A DNA stretch of 26,697 nt from Candidatus Pelagibacter sp. (GCA_002704625.1 PAGZ01000046.1:763-27459), one strand, 5' to 3'; numbered from the stretch's first letter, positions 8,233-18,529 are shown. Translations and numbers: made by a program. Notes: generated by a model from the letters alone, not told the origin.

Positions 8233-9564
8233 ATGAATATATTTGCACTATCAACAGGGAAAGGACCTTCGGGGATTGCAATTTTGAGATTGTCTGGAAA
8301 AGACAGCTTAAAAATTTCAAAAATAATAACAAAGAAAAATGACATCAAATCTAAAGAGGTTAACCTTTGTAAATTTTATGATCCTTTAAATGGAAAAATG
8401 ATCGACGAAGGATTATTAATTTGGTCGCCTGGCCCAAACAGTTATACAGGAGAGGATTTGGCAGAATTTCATACCCATGGAAGCAATGCAGTTGTCAGTT
8501 GTTTTTTGAGAGTACTTGGCGCACAAGAAGATTGCAGGTTAGCAGAACCAGGGGAATTTACCAAGATTGCATTCCAGAACAATAAAATGGATTTAATCGA
8601 AGCTGAAAGTATTGGGGATCTTATACATGCCGAAACTGAGCTTCAAAGACAGCAGGCCATAAAGCTTATCCAGGGAAATGCATCAAATCACTACAATTCT
8701 TTAAGAGAAAAGTTAGTTAAATCTTTGTCTTATATTGAGGCAAAAATAGACTTTGCTGAAGATGATCTTCCAGAGAATGTTTTAAAAGAGGTTCATGCTT
8801 CTATAAAGCATGTTCACAAAGACATTAAACAAATACTAGAGGACCAAAAAATCGGAGAGAAAATTAGAGACGGATTCAGAATATCTATTATTGGAGATGT
8901 GAACGCAGGAAAATCTTCTTTACTAAATCTCCTTTCCAAAAGAGAAGCAGCTATTGTATCTGAACAAGAAGGTACAACACGGGACGTTATAGAAACTTAT
9001 CTTAATATTGATGGATATCCTGTTATTCTGGCAGACACAGCAGGCATCAGAAAGGTTAAAAACAAGGTTGAAAAAGAAGGAATAAAAAGGGCTATTAAAA
9101 AAGCTAAAGATGCCGATCTAACTTTGATTGTGATAGATGTATCTAAAAAAACAATTAATAAAGATCTAAAAAAATTAATTAATAAAGACTGTATTCTAGT
9201 TTTTAATAAGTCAGATTTAAGCAAAAAAACTCCAAAAAATGAATTTAAAAAAAATGATCAAATTTTGATATCGGTAAAAAACAATAAGAATATTGATATC
9301 CTTATAAAGAAAATTAAAGAGAATCTAAGCAAAAAATTTATGAAAGCAAATAATATTTTGGTTACTAGAGAAAGACATCGAACTAAACTTAATGCAGCAT
9401 TAAAAGAAATAGAAAAATTTTTAAAAAAAGATCAAAAAAGAGAGATAGAAACAGCTGCGGAAGACCTTAGACTAGCTACTAGACATCTTGGGAGTATAGT
9501 AGGCAAGGTTGATGTAGAAGAAATACTAGGTTCTATATTTCAGGACTTTTGCATCGGCAAATGA
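8233..9564 (+). CDS. mnmE: tRNA modification GTPase MnmE (TrmE)
   Basis: MnmE works with MnmG to add carboxymethylaminomethyl or aminomethyl groups to C5 of wobble uridine-34 in tRNAs. The 443 residues contain an N-terminal tetrahydrofolate-binding domain (IFALSTGKGPSGIAILRLSG), a helical domain and an inserted GTPase. G1 is GDVNAGKSSLLN near residue 222, with the Asn that binds the activating potassium ion. G3 is DTAGIR near 268 and G4 is NKSD near 325. The C-terminus ends with the obligatory FCIGK containing the catalytic cysteine. mnmG follows after 47 nt, as expected for the partner. Confidence 0.98.
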   Translation: MNIFALSTGKGPSGIAILRLSGKDSLKISKIITKKNDIKSKEVNLCKFYDPLNGKMIDEGLLIWSPGPNSYTGEDLAEFHTHGSNAVVSCFLRVLGAQEDCRLAEPGEFTKIAFQNNKMDLIEAESIGDLIHAETELQRQQAIKLIQGNASNHYNSLREKLVKSLSYIEAKIDFAEDDLPENVLKEVHASIKHVHKDIKQILEDQKIGEKIRDGFRISIIGDVNAGKSSLLNLLSKREAAIVSEQEGTTRDVIETYLNIDGYPVILADTAGIRKVKNKVEKEGIKRAIKKAKDADLTLIVIDVSKKTINKDLKKLINKDCILVFNKSDLSKKTPKNEFKKNDQILISVKNNKNIDILIKKIKENLSKKFMKANNILVTRERHRTKLNAALKEIEKFLKKDQKREIETAAEDLRLATRHLGSIVGKVDVEEILGSIFQDFCIGK

Positions 9565-9611
9565 GCCATCTTTGAGCTTGTAAAATCATATTTCATCGAT
9601 ACATTTGTTCT

Positions 9612-11483
9612 ATGAGCAATAAAATGACATTTGATGTAGTCGTAATAGGTGGCGGACATGCTGGATGCGAGGCTGCCGCTGCATCTGCCAGAATTGGTGT
9701 AAATACTGGGCTTTTTACGCATAAAATAGAGACAATTGGCGAAATGTCGTGTAATCCTGCCATAGGGGGACTAGGTAAAGGCCACTTAGTACGAGAAATC
9801 GATGCTCTAGACGGAGTTATGGGTGTTGTTGCCGACAAATCAGGGATTCAGTTTAGATTATTAAATAGAAGTAGGGGTCCTGCAGTCAGAGGACCGCGAA
9901 CTCAGTCTGACAGAAAGCTTTACAAAAAACATATGCAAGATTTGTTATTAAACTATCCTAATTTAAAAGTGATAGCTGATCCTGTTGTAAAATTTATTTT
10001 TCAGAAGGATAAAATTAAAGGTTTTATTTGTAAAAGTGGAAAAGAGGTAGCGTGCAATCAATTGATTCTTACCACAGGTACCTTTTTAAATGGTTTGATC
10101 CATATAGGTGAAAAACAGATACCAGCGGGAAGGTATGACGAAAAACCTTCTATAGGTCTGAGTGAACAATTGAAGAAATATAACATCAAAATTGGAAGAC
10201 TTAAAACAGGAACACCCCCAAGACTAGACGGAAGAACTATCAATTATAATGGTTTAGAAATGCAGCCGGCAGATAAAGAACCATATTTTTTTTCATCTTT
10301 AACCACACAGTCTACAAACAAACAGATTAGTTGTGGCATGACTTACACTAATGATCAAGTACATAAAATAATAAGTGAGAATATTTCACGTAGCGCAATG
10401 TACTCCGGTAACATTAAAGGGGTAGGCCCGAGATACTGTCCATCCATTGAAGATAAAATAGTCAAGTTTAGAGAAAAATTAAAACACCAAATTTTTCTGG
10501 AGCCCGAAGGATTGGACGACCATACAGTTTACCCTAATGGTATTTCCACCTCCCTTCCAGAAGACGTCCAGATCAAAATACTATCTAAAATCAAGGGTTT
10601 AGAGGAGGTTAAAATGGTAAGAGCTGGTTATGCTATAGAGTACGACTATGTCGACCCAAGAGAGCTAAAAGCGAGTCTAGAAGCCAAAAAAATAGGGTCA
10701 CTATTCTTAGCTGGCCAAATTAACGGAACAACCGGATACGAAGAAGCCGCAGCACAAGGACTGATAGCCGGGATTAATGCTGCTTTAAAAATAAAAAAAA
10801 GTGAAGAATTTATTTTGGATAGATCAAGCTCATATATAGGAGTGATGATAGATGACCTCATCACAAAGGGTGTCTCAGAACCCTATAGGATGTTTACATC
10901 TCGAGCCGAATATAGATTATCTTTGAGAGCAGATAATGCGGACCAAAGATTAACCCCTGTAGGTATAAAAATGAATTTAGTTAAAGTTAAGAGGAAAAAA
11001 CTATTTAATGAAAAGCTAAAAAAAATAAATAGTCTGCAATCATCTTTATCTAAAAAATCTATGACACCTAATGTTGCTGCAAAGCACTCTATTAAAATCG
11101 CTATGGATGGTGTCAAAAGATCCGGATTAGACATCTTGGGAATAAAAAATGTTAATTTAGCAGACCTAAGGAAGATTTGGGCTGACATACCCCATTATGG
11201 ACACTCTATTGATGAGCAGGTTGAAATTAATGCCCATTATTCCGGCTATTTGCCCAAACAAGAAAAAGACATTAAAACTTTTAAGAAAGATGAAAATTTA
11301 GTCATACCTAATGAGATCGACTATGACTCTTTTAGCGGACTATCTAATGAAGTTAAATCAAAATTGAAATTGATAAAGCCTAAGACAATAGGACAGGCCT
11401 TAAGGATCGACGGAGTCACTCCAGCTGCAGCAATAATTATTTTAGGAGCTATAAAAAAGGCCAAACATAGGGTATCAGCCTAG
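9612..11483 (+). CDS. mnmG: tRNA uridine-34 carboxymethylaminomethyl synthesis protein MnmG (GidA)
   Basis: MnmG is the FAD- and NADH-dependent partner of MnmE in U34 modification. The 623 residues are typical. The dinucleotide fold [14 protein letters not shown] lies at residues 9-22. The first signature [14 protein letters not shown] is near 197-210. The second, [20 protein letters not shown], is near 366-385. The C-terminal tRNA- and MnmE-binding helical domain includes [11 protein letters not shown] second ATG four codons downstream is an alternative start. rsmG follows after 7 nt, giving the widespread mnmE-mnmG-rsmG-parA-parB order. Confidence 0.98.
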   Translation: MSNKMTFDVVVIGGGHAGCEAAAASARIGVNTGLFTHKIETIGEMSCNPAIGGLGKGHLVREIDALDGVMGVVADKSGIQFRLLNRSRGPAVRGPRTQSDRKLYKKHMQDLLLNYPNLKVIADPVVKFIFQKDKIKGFICKSGKEVACNQLILTTGTFLNGLIHIGEKQIPAGRYDEKPSIGLSEQLKKYNIKIGRLKTGTPPRLDGRTINYNGLEMQPADKEPYFFSSLTTQSTNKQISCGMTYTNDQVHKIISENISRSAMYSGNIKGVGPRYCPSIEDKIVKFREKLKHQIFLEPEGLDDHTVYPNGISTSLPEDVQIKILSKIKGLEEVKMVRAGYAIEYDYVDPRELKASLEAKKIGSLFLAGQINGTTGYEEAAAQGLIAGINAALKIKKSEEFILDRSSSYIGVMIDDLITKGVSEPYRMFTSRAEYRLSLRADNADQRLTPVGIKMNLVKVKRKKLFNEKLKKINSLQSSLSKKSMTPNVAAKHSIKIAMDGVKRSGLDILGIKNVNLADLRKIWADIPHYGHSIDEQVEINAHYSGYLPKQEKDIKTFKKDENLVIPNEIDYDSFSGLSNEVKSKLKLIKPKTIGQALRIDGVTPAAAIIILGAIKKAKHRVSA

Positions 11484-11490
11484 AATCCTT

Positions 11491-12129
11491 ATGATTTCTA
11501 GTGAATCTAAGGTTAAATCAAAAATAATTTTATCTAAAAATCTGAATTTTAATGAAGATAAACTCAAAAAACTTGAAATGTATGTTAATGAAGTAATTAA
11601 CTACAACAAAAAATATAATTTAATCTCAAAAAACTCTCAAAACGATATTTGGCATAGGCATGTCTTAGATTCTGCGCAGCTTGTCAAACATATAGATCAT
11701 AATAATTTTAGTAGTTTGTCTGATTTAGGTACCGGAGCTGGATTTCCTGGAATTGTACTAGCTATTTTTTATTCCGATATTAACAAGTTTCACGTGAAAC
11801 TTTTCGAAAAATCCAAAGTTAAAATTAAATTTATTAATGCTGTTATAAAAAAAATAGGTTTAACAAATGTTTTTATATATGATAATGATTATCAATCTCA
11901 TAAAATTGATAGTGATTACATAGTATGTAGGGCATTTAAAAATTTAGGTGAAATACTTAGAATTTCACGTGAAACTGTAAAAAATACCCATAATTTGATT
12001 GTCATGATGGGAAAGAGTGCACAGGAAGAAATAAATAAAGCTTCAAAGGATATGATTTTTAAGTATAAGCTAGTATCTAGCATCACACAGAGTGATTCAA
12101 AAATACTTTTAGTTGATGCCAAAAAATAA
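11491..12129 (+). CDS. rsmG: 16S rRNA (guanine-527-N7) methyltransferase RsmG (GidB)
   Basis: RsmG methylates N7 of G527 in 16S rRNA using SAM. The 212-residue protein shows the family blocks YNLISKNSQNDIWHRHVLDS, the SAM loop LSDLGTGAGFPG near residues 75-86, LFEKSKVKIKFI near 104-115, and CRAFKNLGEIL. The coding sequence also holds two parS-type ParB sites, at codons for FHVKL and ISRET. This gene therefore probably does double duty as part of the centromere. It is 7 nt after mnmG and 3 nt before parA. Confidence 0.96.
   Translation: MISSESKVKSKIILSKNLNFNEDKLKKLEMYVNEVINYNKKYNLISKNSQNDIWHRHVLDSAQLVKHIDHNNFSSLSDLGTGAGFPGIVLAIFYSDINKFHVKLFEKSKVKIKFINAVIKKIGLTNVFIYDNDYQSHKIDSDYIVCRAFKNLGEILRISRETVKNTHNLIVMMGKSAQEEINKASKDMIFKYKLVSSITQSDSKILLVDAKK
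11785..11802. promoter_or_regulatory. parS: parS centromere site 1, inside rsmG
   Basis: The perfect 18-bp palindrome AAGTTTCACGTGAAACTT contains the 14-bp core GTTTCACGTGAAAC of the widely conserved chromosomal parS (consensus TGTTTCACGTGAAACA, with A/T swapped at the outer pair). It lies about 340 bp upstream of parA. ParB should nucleate here and spread as CTP-loaded clamps. An exact 14-bp core beside parAB is very unlikely by chance in AT-rich DNA. Confidence 0.9.
11962..11975. promoter_or_regulatory. parS: parS centromere site 2, inside rsmG (one mismatch)
   Basis: ATTTCACGTGAAAC matches the 14-bp parS core at 13 positions; only the first base differs. Its centre is 175 bp from site 1 and about 165 bp before parA. 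One half-site is perfect and the other is slightly degraded, so binding may be weaker. Together the two sites form a small parS cluster next to parAB. Confidence 0.8.
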
Positions 12130-12132
12130 ATT

Positions 12133-12939
12133 GTGGCTAGATCTATAATATCAGTAATTAATCAAAAAGGTGGGGTAGGCAAAACTACGACTGTTATCAA
12201 CCTTGCAGCTGCGCTTGCCAAAAAAGGGAAGAAAATTCTAGTAATTGATCTGGACCCGCAAGGTAATGCTACTACTGGTCTTGGCAAGTCAAACAACAAT
12301 GAGGATAATAGTATTTATAATGTCCTTATAGGAAAGAATTCAGGTCAGAATGCTATTCAAGAAAGTAGTGTACCTGGGCTTGATCTTATAGGTTCGAATG
12401 TCAATTTATCTGGGCTTGAGGTTGAAACAGCAAACGATTCTAATAGAGCTTTTTTGCTCAAAGAGATTTTAAAAAAAGAAAATAGTCCATACCTAAACAA
12501 ATATGAAAATATTTTTATTGATTGCCCTCCTTCTTTGAGTTTGTTGACAGTAATGTCTTTAGTATCAGCGGATGAGTTATTAATACCTCTTCAAACAGAA
12601 TTTTTTGCTTTAGAGGGAATTACTCAACTCGTTAAAACTATTGATAGAATAAAGGTTAATTTAAATCCTAATCTTGGAATTAGAGGGGTTCTTTTAACCA
12701 TGTTTGATAAAAGAAATAAGCTCTCATCACAAGTAGATTTGGAGGCAAGAAAACATTTTAAAGAAAAGGTCTACAAAACTGTCGTTCCAAGAAACGTACG
12801 ACTATCAGAAGCTCCCTCACACGGAATGCCTTGTCTGATTTATGATAAAAATTGTTCAGGCAGTAAATCCTACATTAATTTGGCTGAGGAATTTATTGGC
12901 CAAAATAATAATAGTGAACCAATCGGGAGCGCCGCATGA
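12133..12939 (+). CDS. parA: Chromosome partitioning ATPase ParA
   Basis: ParA is the deviant Walker ATPase that forms the DNA-bound gradient moving ParB-parS complexes to new cell poles. The 268 residues start with ISVINQKGGVGKTTTVINLA, where KGGVGKTT (residues 11-18) is the deviant Walker A. VIDLDPQGNATTGLG and the Walker B-like IFIDCPPSLSLLT follow. The start is GTG 3 nt after rsmG. No ATG fits, because KGG-proximal residues begin within 10 codons. parB overlaps by 4 nt (ATGA). It has a short tail and no N-terminal helix-turn-helix, as in chromosomal type Ib ParA. Confidence 0.97.
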   Translation: MARSIISVINQKGGVGKTTTVINLAAALAKKGKKILVIDLDPQGNATTGLGKSNNNEDNSIYNVLIGKNSGQNAIQESSVPGLDLIGSNVNLSGLEVETANDSNRAFLLKEILKKENSPYLNKYENIFIDCPPSLSLLTVMSLVSADELLIPLQTEFFALEGITQLVKTIDRIKVNLNPNLGIRGVLLTMFDKRNKLSSQVDLEARKHFKEKVYKTVVPRNVRLSEAPSHGMPCLIYDKNCSGSKSYINLAEEFIGQNNNSEPIGSAA

Positions 12940-13778
12940 ATGCTGCTAAAAAAGGACTCGGAAGAGGTTTGTCAGCCTTGTTTGGTGACATAGAAAATAA
13001 ATCTAACCCTAACGAAATTCAAAAAAACAAATTACCTATTTCTGATCTTCAACGTAATCAGTATCAACCCAGAACTATATTTGATGAAGATAAGCTAGCT
13101 GAGTTGACTTCATCAATAAAAGAAAATGGCGTGGTCCAGCCAATAGCAGTAAGACCAAATAAGTACGAGCCAGGAAAGTTTGAAATAATTGCTGGAGAAA
13201 GAAGGTGGCTAGCAGCTCAAAAAGCCGGTCTTAATGAAGTCCCTGTTCTTATTTTAGATATAAACGATCAGAAAAGTTTAGAGATTGCAATTGTAGAGAA
13301 TGTTCAAAGGCAAGATTTAAATGTTATTGAAGAGGCCAAGGGATATATGAGATTAATAAAAGAATTTGGATACGATCATGAAAAGGTTGCAAAATTTATG
13401 TCAAAAAGCAGAAGCCACGTGAGTAACACTTTAAGGTTATTAACTTTGCCTGAAGATATTATTGGATTGATAGAGGAGGGTAAGCTTACAGCTGGTCAAG
13501 CCAGACCTCTAATTGGAATGGCTAATGCATCAGAAGTAGCAGAAAATATAGTAAAAAAGAGGGTTGCCGCAAGAGAGGTAGAGTCTATTGCCAAGAGTAG
13601 TAAAAAGAGTACTCAAAAGATTAAAGATCCTAATGTTGAATTTGTAAGGAATGAGATTGAAAGCAAACTTGGTCTTAATGTTGAAATTAATAATAAAAAA
13701 AATAATTCGGGCAAAATTATTATCAAATATGAGTCTTTAGAACAGTTTGAATTAATTTCAAAACTTCTTAGGAAGTAG
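12936..13778 (+). CDS. parB: Chromosome partitioning CTPase/DNA-binding protein ParB
   Basis: ParB binds parS and, using CTP, slides along neighbouring DNA as a clamp. The 280 residues start with GLGRGLSALFG, the ParA-stimulating N-terminal motif. The CTP-binding core follows (NQYQPR, then GERRWLAAQKAG near residues 89-100, and ENVQRQDLN near 125-133). The central helix-turn-helix region contains KVAKFMSKSRSHVSNTLRLL, and the C-terminal dimer domain ends near FELISKLL. Its targets are the two parS sites in rsmG. The last 11 nt overlap the convergent holA. Confidence 0.97.
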   Translation: MNAAKKGLGRGLSALFGDIENKSNPNEIQKNKLPISDLQRNQYQPRTIFDEDKLAELTSSIKENGVVQPIAVRPNKYEPGKFEIIAGERRWLAAQKAGLNEVPVLILDINDQKSLEIAIVENVQRQDLNVIEEAKGYMRLIKEFGYDHEKVAKFMSKSRSHVSNTLRLLTLPEDIIGLIEEGKLTAGQARPLIGMANASEVAENIVKKRVAAREVESIAKSSKKSTQKIKDPNVEFVRNEIESKLGLNVEINNKKNNSGKIIIKYESLEQFELISKLLRK

Positions 13779-14772
13779 AATTCGCTAGTCTGTAGAGTTT
13801 TATCAGTAAATTTTTTATAATAATGGTGTTGTAACTATTCATTTTTGTTTTCATTCTTATTTCTGTTTCAATTATACTTTGTCTTGCTTTATCGAGTTTT
13901 TTCATATTCCATTTTCTAATCTGTTCCATTATTATAGGTTTGTCTTTCCAAAATATTTTTGGTTTCAAATTATTCATTGCTAAATCTATACTTTTATCCT
14001 TTTTGTATTGATCTAATAATTGAGTAAGTTTTTGAACTCTTAAATTCAGGGTATTTAAATAAAAATATACATCTTCATTTTGAAGAGCAATATTGCCCAA
14101 ACTCTTATTTAATTTATCTTTATTTCCCTCCAAACAAGAGTCTCTTAAGTTGTTAAAATCCAAATTGTAGGCATTGTTGAGAAGATTAATTATTTTTTCC
14201 TGATCAATGTTTTTGTCTTTAAATAAAGATTTAATTTTCTCGATCTCATGTGAAATAACTTTTCTATCTAGTCCTGAGTTCTCAATTAAAAAATTGATTA
14301 TTTCTTGATTTAACCCATTATAACCTTTTAGTTTTTTTTGCAAATATTCAGATAAAGTTCTATGATTATCTTGGTAACAAGGAATTATTGCAACTGTATT
14401 ATTTTTTTCAAAAAGAGATTTTAATTCTGATTTTCTATCAAATGCTTTTCCGAATAAATAAATTCTCACATCATCATTTGGTTTTTCAATAATTTCGTCA
14501 ATTTTCTTTTTAATTTTTTCTGATATTTCGCTTATAAAAATTACTTTTTTGCTTTTAAATAGGGATTTGTTATTTAACTGTTCATCTAATAAATCTGGTT
14601 TTTTTATTATTTCTTCTTGATCAAAGCTAATCTGTTCAGTGTTAGAAAATTTTTTTTTTATTTCAGATCTTAACTCATCTTTAAGCCCTATATTTTCACC
14701 TGCTATTAAAACTAAATTATAATTTTCAATAAGAGATAAATTTTTTTCAACTAAAAAACTCTTTAAAATCAT
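13768..14772 (-). CDS. holA: DNA polymerase III subunit delta (HolA)
   Basis: The delta subunit is the wrench of the clamp loader that opens the beta sliding clamp. The 334 residues show the HolA pattern: the N-terminal NLVLIAGENIGLKDELRSEI (a Walker-like but ATP-inactive region), the middle IIPCYQDN and LSEYLQKKLKGYN segments, and a C-terminal helical domain with LNTLNLRVQKLTQLL and IFWKDKPIIMEQIRKWN. Sequence conservation is modest, as usual for delta, but the order holA-lptE-leuS facing parB is standard in alphaproteobacteria. It lies 3 nt after lptE on the minus strand. Confidence 0.88.
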   Translation of the reverse strand: MILKSFLVEKNLSLIENYNLVLIAGENIGLKDELRSEIKKKFSNTEQISFDQEEIIKKPDLLDEQLNNKSLFKSKKVIFISEISEKIKKKIDEIIEKPNDDVRIYLFGKAFDRKSELKSLFEKNNTVAIIPCYQDNHRTLSEYLQKKLKGYNGLNQEIINFLIENSGLDRKVISHEIEKIKSLFKDKNIDQEKIINLLNNAYNLDFNNLRDSCLEGNKDKLNKSLGNIALQNEDVYFYLNTLNLRVQKLTQLLDQYKKDKSIDLAMNNLKPKIFWKDKPIIMEQIRKWNMKKLDKARQSIIETEIRMKTKMNSYNTIIIKNLLIKLYRLANSTS

Positions 14773-14775
14773 TTT

Positions 14776-15246
14776 TTAATTATAGATTAAATTAAGTTTA
14801 ATTGTTATTTGATCAGCTATGTTTTTAACAATATTATCCACAATTTTCCTCTCACGATTAAGAGTATCTAAGTGTAATTTTGAAGCTTTATAAGTGTCAC
14901 TTTGAGAAAAATTTTGAGTTAGTATTTCTTTACCATCATTGTCGGAAATAACTGATATATGAAAATTTACACTTAAATTATATTCTAAAGGCGTTCCCTT
15001 CGCACTTCGATTTGCAATTTCTTTTTTTTTACTTGCTTCTACTTTAAAAGTTAAATTATTTTTAGCATTTTGTATTTCACTAAAGTTATTTATTAAATTT
15101 TGTCCAAGTTTTCTATCGCCAATTATATTAGAATTTTTGATATTAAATTTTTGAAATTTTTCGGTTAATAATGGCTGATATCCACACCCCGAAAACAATA
15201 TTAAGATGTAAATGAAAAATACTATATTAAAAATTTTTTTCATCAT
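14776..15246 (-). CDS. lptE: LPS-assembly lipoprotein LptE-like
   Basis: LptE plugs the LptD barrel that inserts lipopolysaccharide into the outer membrane. The 156-residue protein has a lipoprotein signal: MMKKIF, a hydrophobic stretch, and lipobox FSGC with the acylated Cys21, followed by GYQPLL, the usual start of mature LptE. The rest (LTFKVEASKKKEIANR, LEYNLSVNFHISV, REKIVDNIV-like helix) fits the alpha/beta sandwich. Overall identity to known LptE is low, so the call rests on the CGYxPL start and on its position between holA and leuS. leuS ends 1 nt upstream. Confidence 0.8.
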   Translation of the reverse strand: MMKKIFNIVFFIYILILFSGCGYQPLLTEKFQKFNIKNSNIIGDRKLGQNLINNFSEIQNAKNNLTFKVEASKKKEIANRSAKGTPLEYNLSVNFHISVISDNDGKEILTQNFSQSDTYKASKLHLDTLNRERKIVDNIVKNIADQITIKLNLIYN

Positions 15247-15247
15247 T

Positions 15248-17782
15248 TTAAGTGGTAATAAAATTAATTATCTTATTTTTTACAAAAATATTTTTTATAA
15301 TTTTTTTATTCTTCAAATTTTTTTTAATATTTTCAATATTTTTAGCTTGTGTTAATGCATCTTTCTCTGACATATCTTTTTTTGCAATTATAAGACCCCT
15401 TTTTTTACCATTGATTTGGACAACAATGGTAACTTCTTGATCTGCAAGCAAAGAATGATCTCCTTTAGGCCATTCAATTTTTTCGTAAAAATCAATTCCT
15501 TCCAATTTGGAAAGACACTCGCACGTTAAATGTGGTGCAAAAGGCATTAAGATTTTGATGAATTTTATATGGGCATCTAAAAGACTTTTTGTGCTTATTT
15601 TTTTTAATAAACTCGTTTCTAAAAGACTTGTCATTTCATAAATTTTTGCTACAGCCACATTTAATTGGAAGTTTTCAATCAATTCAGATACTTTAAACAA
15701 ATAATCATTAAATTTTGACAAAAATTTTTTTTCATCAATCTGATCTGACTTAGCATTCTTATTATTCAATATTTTACCATTTAAAATCCATATTCTTTGT
15801 ATAAATTTATGTGCAGCAGATACACCCGATGTTGACCACTGAACATCACGCTCTGGAGGGCTATCAGAAAGAATAAACCATCTTACTGCATCAGCTCCAT
15901 AAATTTTAATCATACTTTCAGGATCAACAATATTTTTCTTTGATTTTGACATAGCTTCTGACGGACCAACTTCAACTTTACTATTATTGATTTTAGAGAC
16001 AAAACCTTGGTTTGTTTTCTTGACTTGATCTGGACTTAACCATTTTCCTTTTGCGTCTTTAAATGTTTCATGGCAAACCATTCCCTGAGTAAATAAACCT
16101 TGAAAAGGTTCCTTGATTTTAACCTCATTATTGCAGAGCTTGATGGCTCTCATAAAAAATCTTGAATATAACAAATGTAAAATTGCATGTTCTATACCGC
16201 CTATATATTGATCAACTGGCATCCAATAGTTAAATGATCTAATATCAAATGGATTATCCTTAACTTTAGGCGAACAGAATCTAATAAAATACCACGATGA
16301 ATCTACAAAAGTATCTAGAGTATCAGTTTCTCTGATCGCATTTTCTCCAGTTTTTTTGTATTTTGTTTTTTTCCATTCAGGATGATTATCAAGTGGGTTT
16401 CCTTTGTAATTTAAATCAATATCTTCAGGTAATTTTATCGGAAGTTCACTTTTATCGACCGGAACAACTTCTCCATTTTTAAGATGAATCATGGGAATAG
16501 GACAGCCCCAATATCTTTGTCTTGATACACCCCAATCTTTTAATCTAAATGTAATTCTTTTCTTTCCAATTTTTTTACTTTCAATCTCACTAATAATTCT
16601 TTCTTTAGCTTTTGGTACATCTAAATTATTAAGAAAGTTTGAGTTAATAATTTTGCCATCGCCCATGTAGGCCCCATCTTTAATATTTTCGTTTAATTTG
16701 TCAGGTTTTACCACAGGTATCATTTCAATCTTATATTTTTTTGCAAAATCATAATCTCTTTGATCATGTGCCGGACAACCAAAAATTGCTCCGGTTCCAT
16801 AATCCATTAAAATAAAATTAGCTACATAAATTGGTATTTTTTTTCCTTTTATAAACGGATGGTCAGCATACATATTAGTTTCAAAACCAATTTTTTCAGC
16901 ATTTGCTATAGCTTCTTCCGTAGTTCCGACTTGTGAACATATTTTTTTAAATTCATTAAAATCTGATGAGTTTTTAAATTTTTCACAAATTGGGTGATCA
17001 GCTGATATCGCTAAAAATGTGGCTCCAAATATTGTATCTGGACGAGTTGTAAAAACTTTTAAAGACTTATTTTCATTAGTTATCTTGAAATTTATTTCAC
17101 ATCCGACTGACTTTCCAATCCAGTTTTTTTGCATTAGCTTAACTTTTTCTGGCCAGTGAGTTAAAGTTTTCAAGTCTTCTAGCAATTCGTCAGAAAATTT
17201 TGAAATGTTAAAAAACCATTGATATAATTTCTTTCTTTCTACCAAGGCATTTGATCTCCAGCCCTTACCATTTATTACTTGTTCATTTGCAAGAACCGTT
17301 TCCTCTACAGGATCCCAATTCACATAAGTTTCTTTTCTAATGACCAAACCTTTATTATAAAAATCAATAAAAAGCTCTTGCTGGTGTTTGTAATATTCTT
17401 CGTCACATGTTGAAATTTCAAGATCCCAGTCAATAGACAAACCTAATAATTGTAATTGATATTTCATAGTTGAAATATTTTTTTTTGTCCACTCTTTAGG
17501 ATTTAAATTATTTTCCCTTGCTGCATTTTCTGCAGGCAAACCAAAAGAGTCCCAACCCATTGGATGAAGCACATTAAACCCTTTCATCATTTTATATCTG
17601 GCGACAACATCTCCTATAGCGTAATTTCTTACATGTCCCATATGAATTTTTCCAGAAGGATAAGGAAACATTTCAAGACAATAAAATTTTTTATTTTTAT
17701 CGGTAAATTTGAATATATTTTTTTTTTTAGACCAAAAATTTTGCCACTTTTGGTCTACTTCTTTTACATTAATCTTTTCCAT
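15248..17782 (-). CDS. leuS: Leucyl-tRNA synthetase LeuS
   Basis: LeuS charges tRNA-Leu. The 844-residue class I enzyme has the HIGH-type motif HMGH at residues 47-50 within [13 protein letters not shown]. The CP1 editing domain includes the threonine-rich [11 protein letters not shown] and [14 protein letters not shown] with the editing Asp. The KMSKS-type motif is MSKSKKN near residue 612. The C-terminal anticodon-binding and tRNA-elbow domains end in INFITT. Length is standard for bacterial LeuS and nothing is missing. It precedes lptE (1 nt) and holA in a minus-strand operon and follows the DUF3576 gene after 36 nt. Confidence 0.98.
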   Translation of the reverse strand: MEKINVKEVDQKWQNFWSKKKNIFKFTDKNKKFYCLEMFPYPSGKIHMGHVRNYAIGDVVARYKMMKGFNVLHPMGWDSFGLPAENAARENNLNPKEWTKKNISTMKYQLQLLGLSIDWDLEISTCDEEYYKHQQELFIDFYNKGLVIRKETYVNWDPVEETVLANEQVINGKGWRSNALVERKKLYQWFFNISKFSDELLEDLKTLTHWPEKVKLMQKNWIGKSVGCEINFKITNENKSLKVFTTRPDTIFGATFLAISADHPICEKFKNSSDFNEFKKICSQVGTTEEAIANAEKIGFETNMYADHPFIKGKKIPIYVANFILMDYGTGAIFGCPAHDQRDYDFAKKYKIEMIPVVKPDKLNENIKDGAYMGDGKIINSNFLNNLDVPKAKERIISEIESKKIGKKRITFRLKDWGVSRQRYWGCPIPMIHLKNGEVVPVDKSELPIKLPEDIDLNYKGNPLDNHPEWKKTKYKKTGENAIRETDTLDTFVDSSWYFIRFCSPKVKDNPFDIRSFNYWMPVDQYIGGIEHAILHLLYSRFFMRAIKLCNNEVKIKEPFQGLFTQGMVCHETFKDAKGKWLSPDQVKKTNQGFVSKINNSKVEVGPSEAMSKSKKNIVDPESMIKIYGADAVRWFILSDSPPERDVQWSTSGVSAAHKFIQRIWILNGKILNNKNAKSDQIDEKKFLSKFNDYLFKVSELIENFQLNVAVAKIYEMTSLLETSLLKKISTKSLLDAHIKFIKILMPFAPHLTCECLSKLEGIDFYEKIEWPKGDHSLLADQEVTIVVQINGKKRGLIIAKKDMSEKDALTQAKNIENIKKNLKNKKIIKNIFVKNKIINFITT

Positions 17783-17818
17783 GAATATTAAAATTAATTT
17801 TTAAATACTAAACCTTGG

Positions 17819-18361
17819 TTAGCTTTTCTTCTTCTTTTTCTTTAATTCTGCATCCAAAAGTGCTGCTTTTCTGATGATATCCGTTCTGATTGTATCTTCA
17901 AGTTTATTTGATGTAATTTTTTTTATTATGCAACTTGCTTCTCTCTTGCAAGTTTTTTTATGTATTATTACTTTTATACTATCTGCTCTAATTTCATTAG
18001 ACAAAAATCTTATTGTAAATTTTAATGAGTCGTTAGTTGTATTCGAGTCCGTATACCAATCTGTAATAATCATGCCTCCTGAGTAGTCAACAGTTACCAA
18101 AGGCATAAAATCTATGACGTCAAATGTAGCTCTCCAAAGAGGATTAGAAGTACTAAATTCATAATTAGTACTTTTCTCCCCACCAAACAATTTTTTTGCA
18201 CTTACTCCTCTACCTTCATCAATATTTTTTCTGGCTCTCGCTTGTCCTTCAGTTTCCATAGTTCTAGCGTCTCCAGGTTTAGGAAGCTTAAATCCACCTC
18301 CGCAAGAATTGAGGAAGATCATAAGAAATAGAATATTAATAGTTTTGTTTAAAAACTTCAT
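17819..18361 (-). CDS. DUF3576 family lipoprotein
   Basis: The 180-residue protein has a lipoprotein signal peptide with lipobox LNSC (Cys20). A mature region follows containing LWRATFDVIDFMPLVTVDYSGG and ITDWYTD near residues 78-106, and KFTIRFLSNEIRADSIKV. This is the pattern of the alphaproteobacterial DUF3576 family, which has no established function. The tail is a lysine run (KKKKKKS). Genes of this family usually lie upstream of leuS, as here, which suggests a conserved envelope-related operon with lptE. The molecular role is unknown. Confidence 0.85.
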   Translation of the reverse strand: MKFLNKTINILFLMIFLNSCGGGFKLPKPGDARTMETEGQARARKNIDEGRGVSAKKLFGGEKSTNYEFSTSNPLWRATFDVIDFMPLVTVDYSGGMIITDWYTDSNTTNDSLKFTIRFLSNEIRADSIKVIIHKKTCKREASCIIKKITSNKLEDTIRTDIIRKAALLDAELKKKKKKS

Positions 18362-18428
18362 ACACTGTTGCTTTTTTTATAATCTTAAAGGTTGTAAATT
18401 AACATTAAAAAACCACGACAATTGTGTG

Positions 18429-18529
18429 TTATTTATACAACACTTATTGGAAAAAACACTATAATTATATAAAAAACATGAAAAAAATAGGGAATCTAGT
18501 TATTTTTGGCGAAGTTTATTTAAATAAAC
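18429..18529 (+). promoter_or_regulatory. Candidate porin promoter and upstream control region
   Basis: The 184-bp region before the porin is the longest non-coding stretch here. It holds a perfect -10 hexamer TATAAT (18460-18465) with no convincing -35 at 16-18 bp. An inverted repeat GTGTT/AACAC lies just upstream (18427-18444), and a perfect 16-bp palindrome GTTTATTTAAATAAAC (18514-18529) lies 7 bp before the Shine-Dalgarno. The repeats could be operator sites or, in RNA, a weak AU hairpin near the ribosome site. The -10 implies a leader of roughly 75 nt. Confidence 0.4.

Noticed and set aside
8198..8332. N-terminal hydrophobic extension of Ogt from an upstream ATG
   Set aside because: It would run 100 nt into mnmE, and the residues are antisense to the conserved mnmE start. 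The ATG at 8197 gives a normal protein.
9593..9838. Minus-strand open frames over the mnmE-mnmG junction
   Set aside because: They lie opposite the highly conserved FAD-binding region of mnmG and show no recognisable domain.
10384..10397. parS-like half site ATTTCACGTAGCGC in mnmG
   Set aside because: Only the left half matches; the dyad is broken.
13411..13428. CACGTG palindrome in parB as a third parS
   Set aside because: Only the central CACGTGA matches; the outer bases of both half-sites differ from the consensus.
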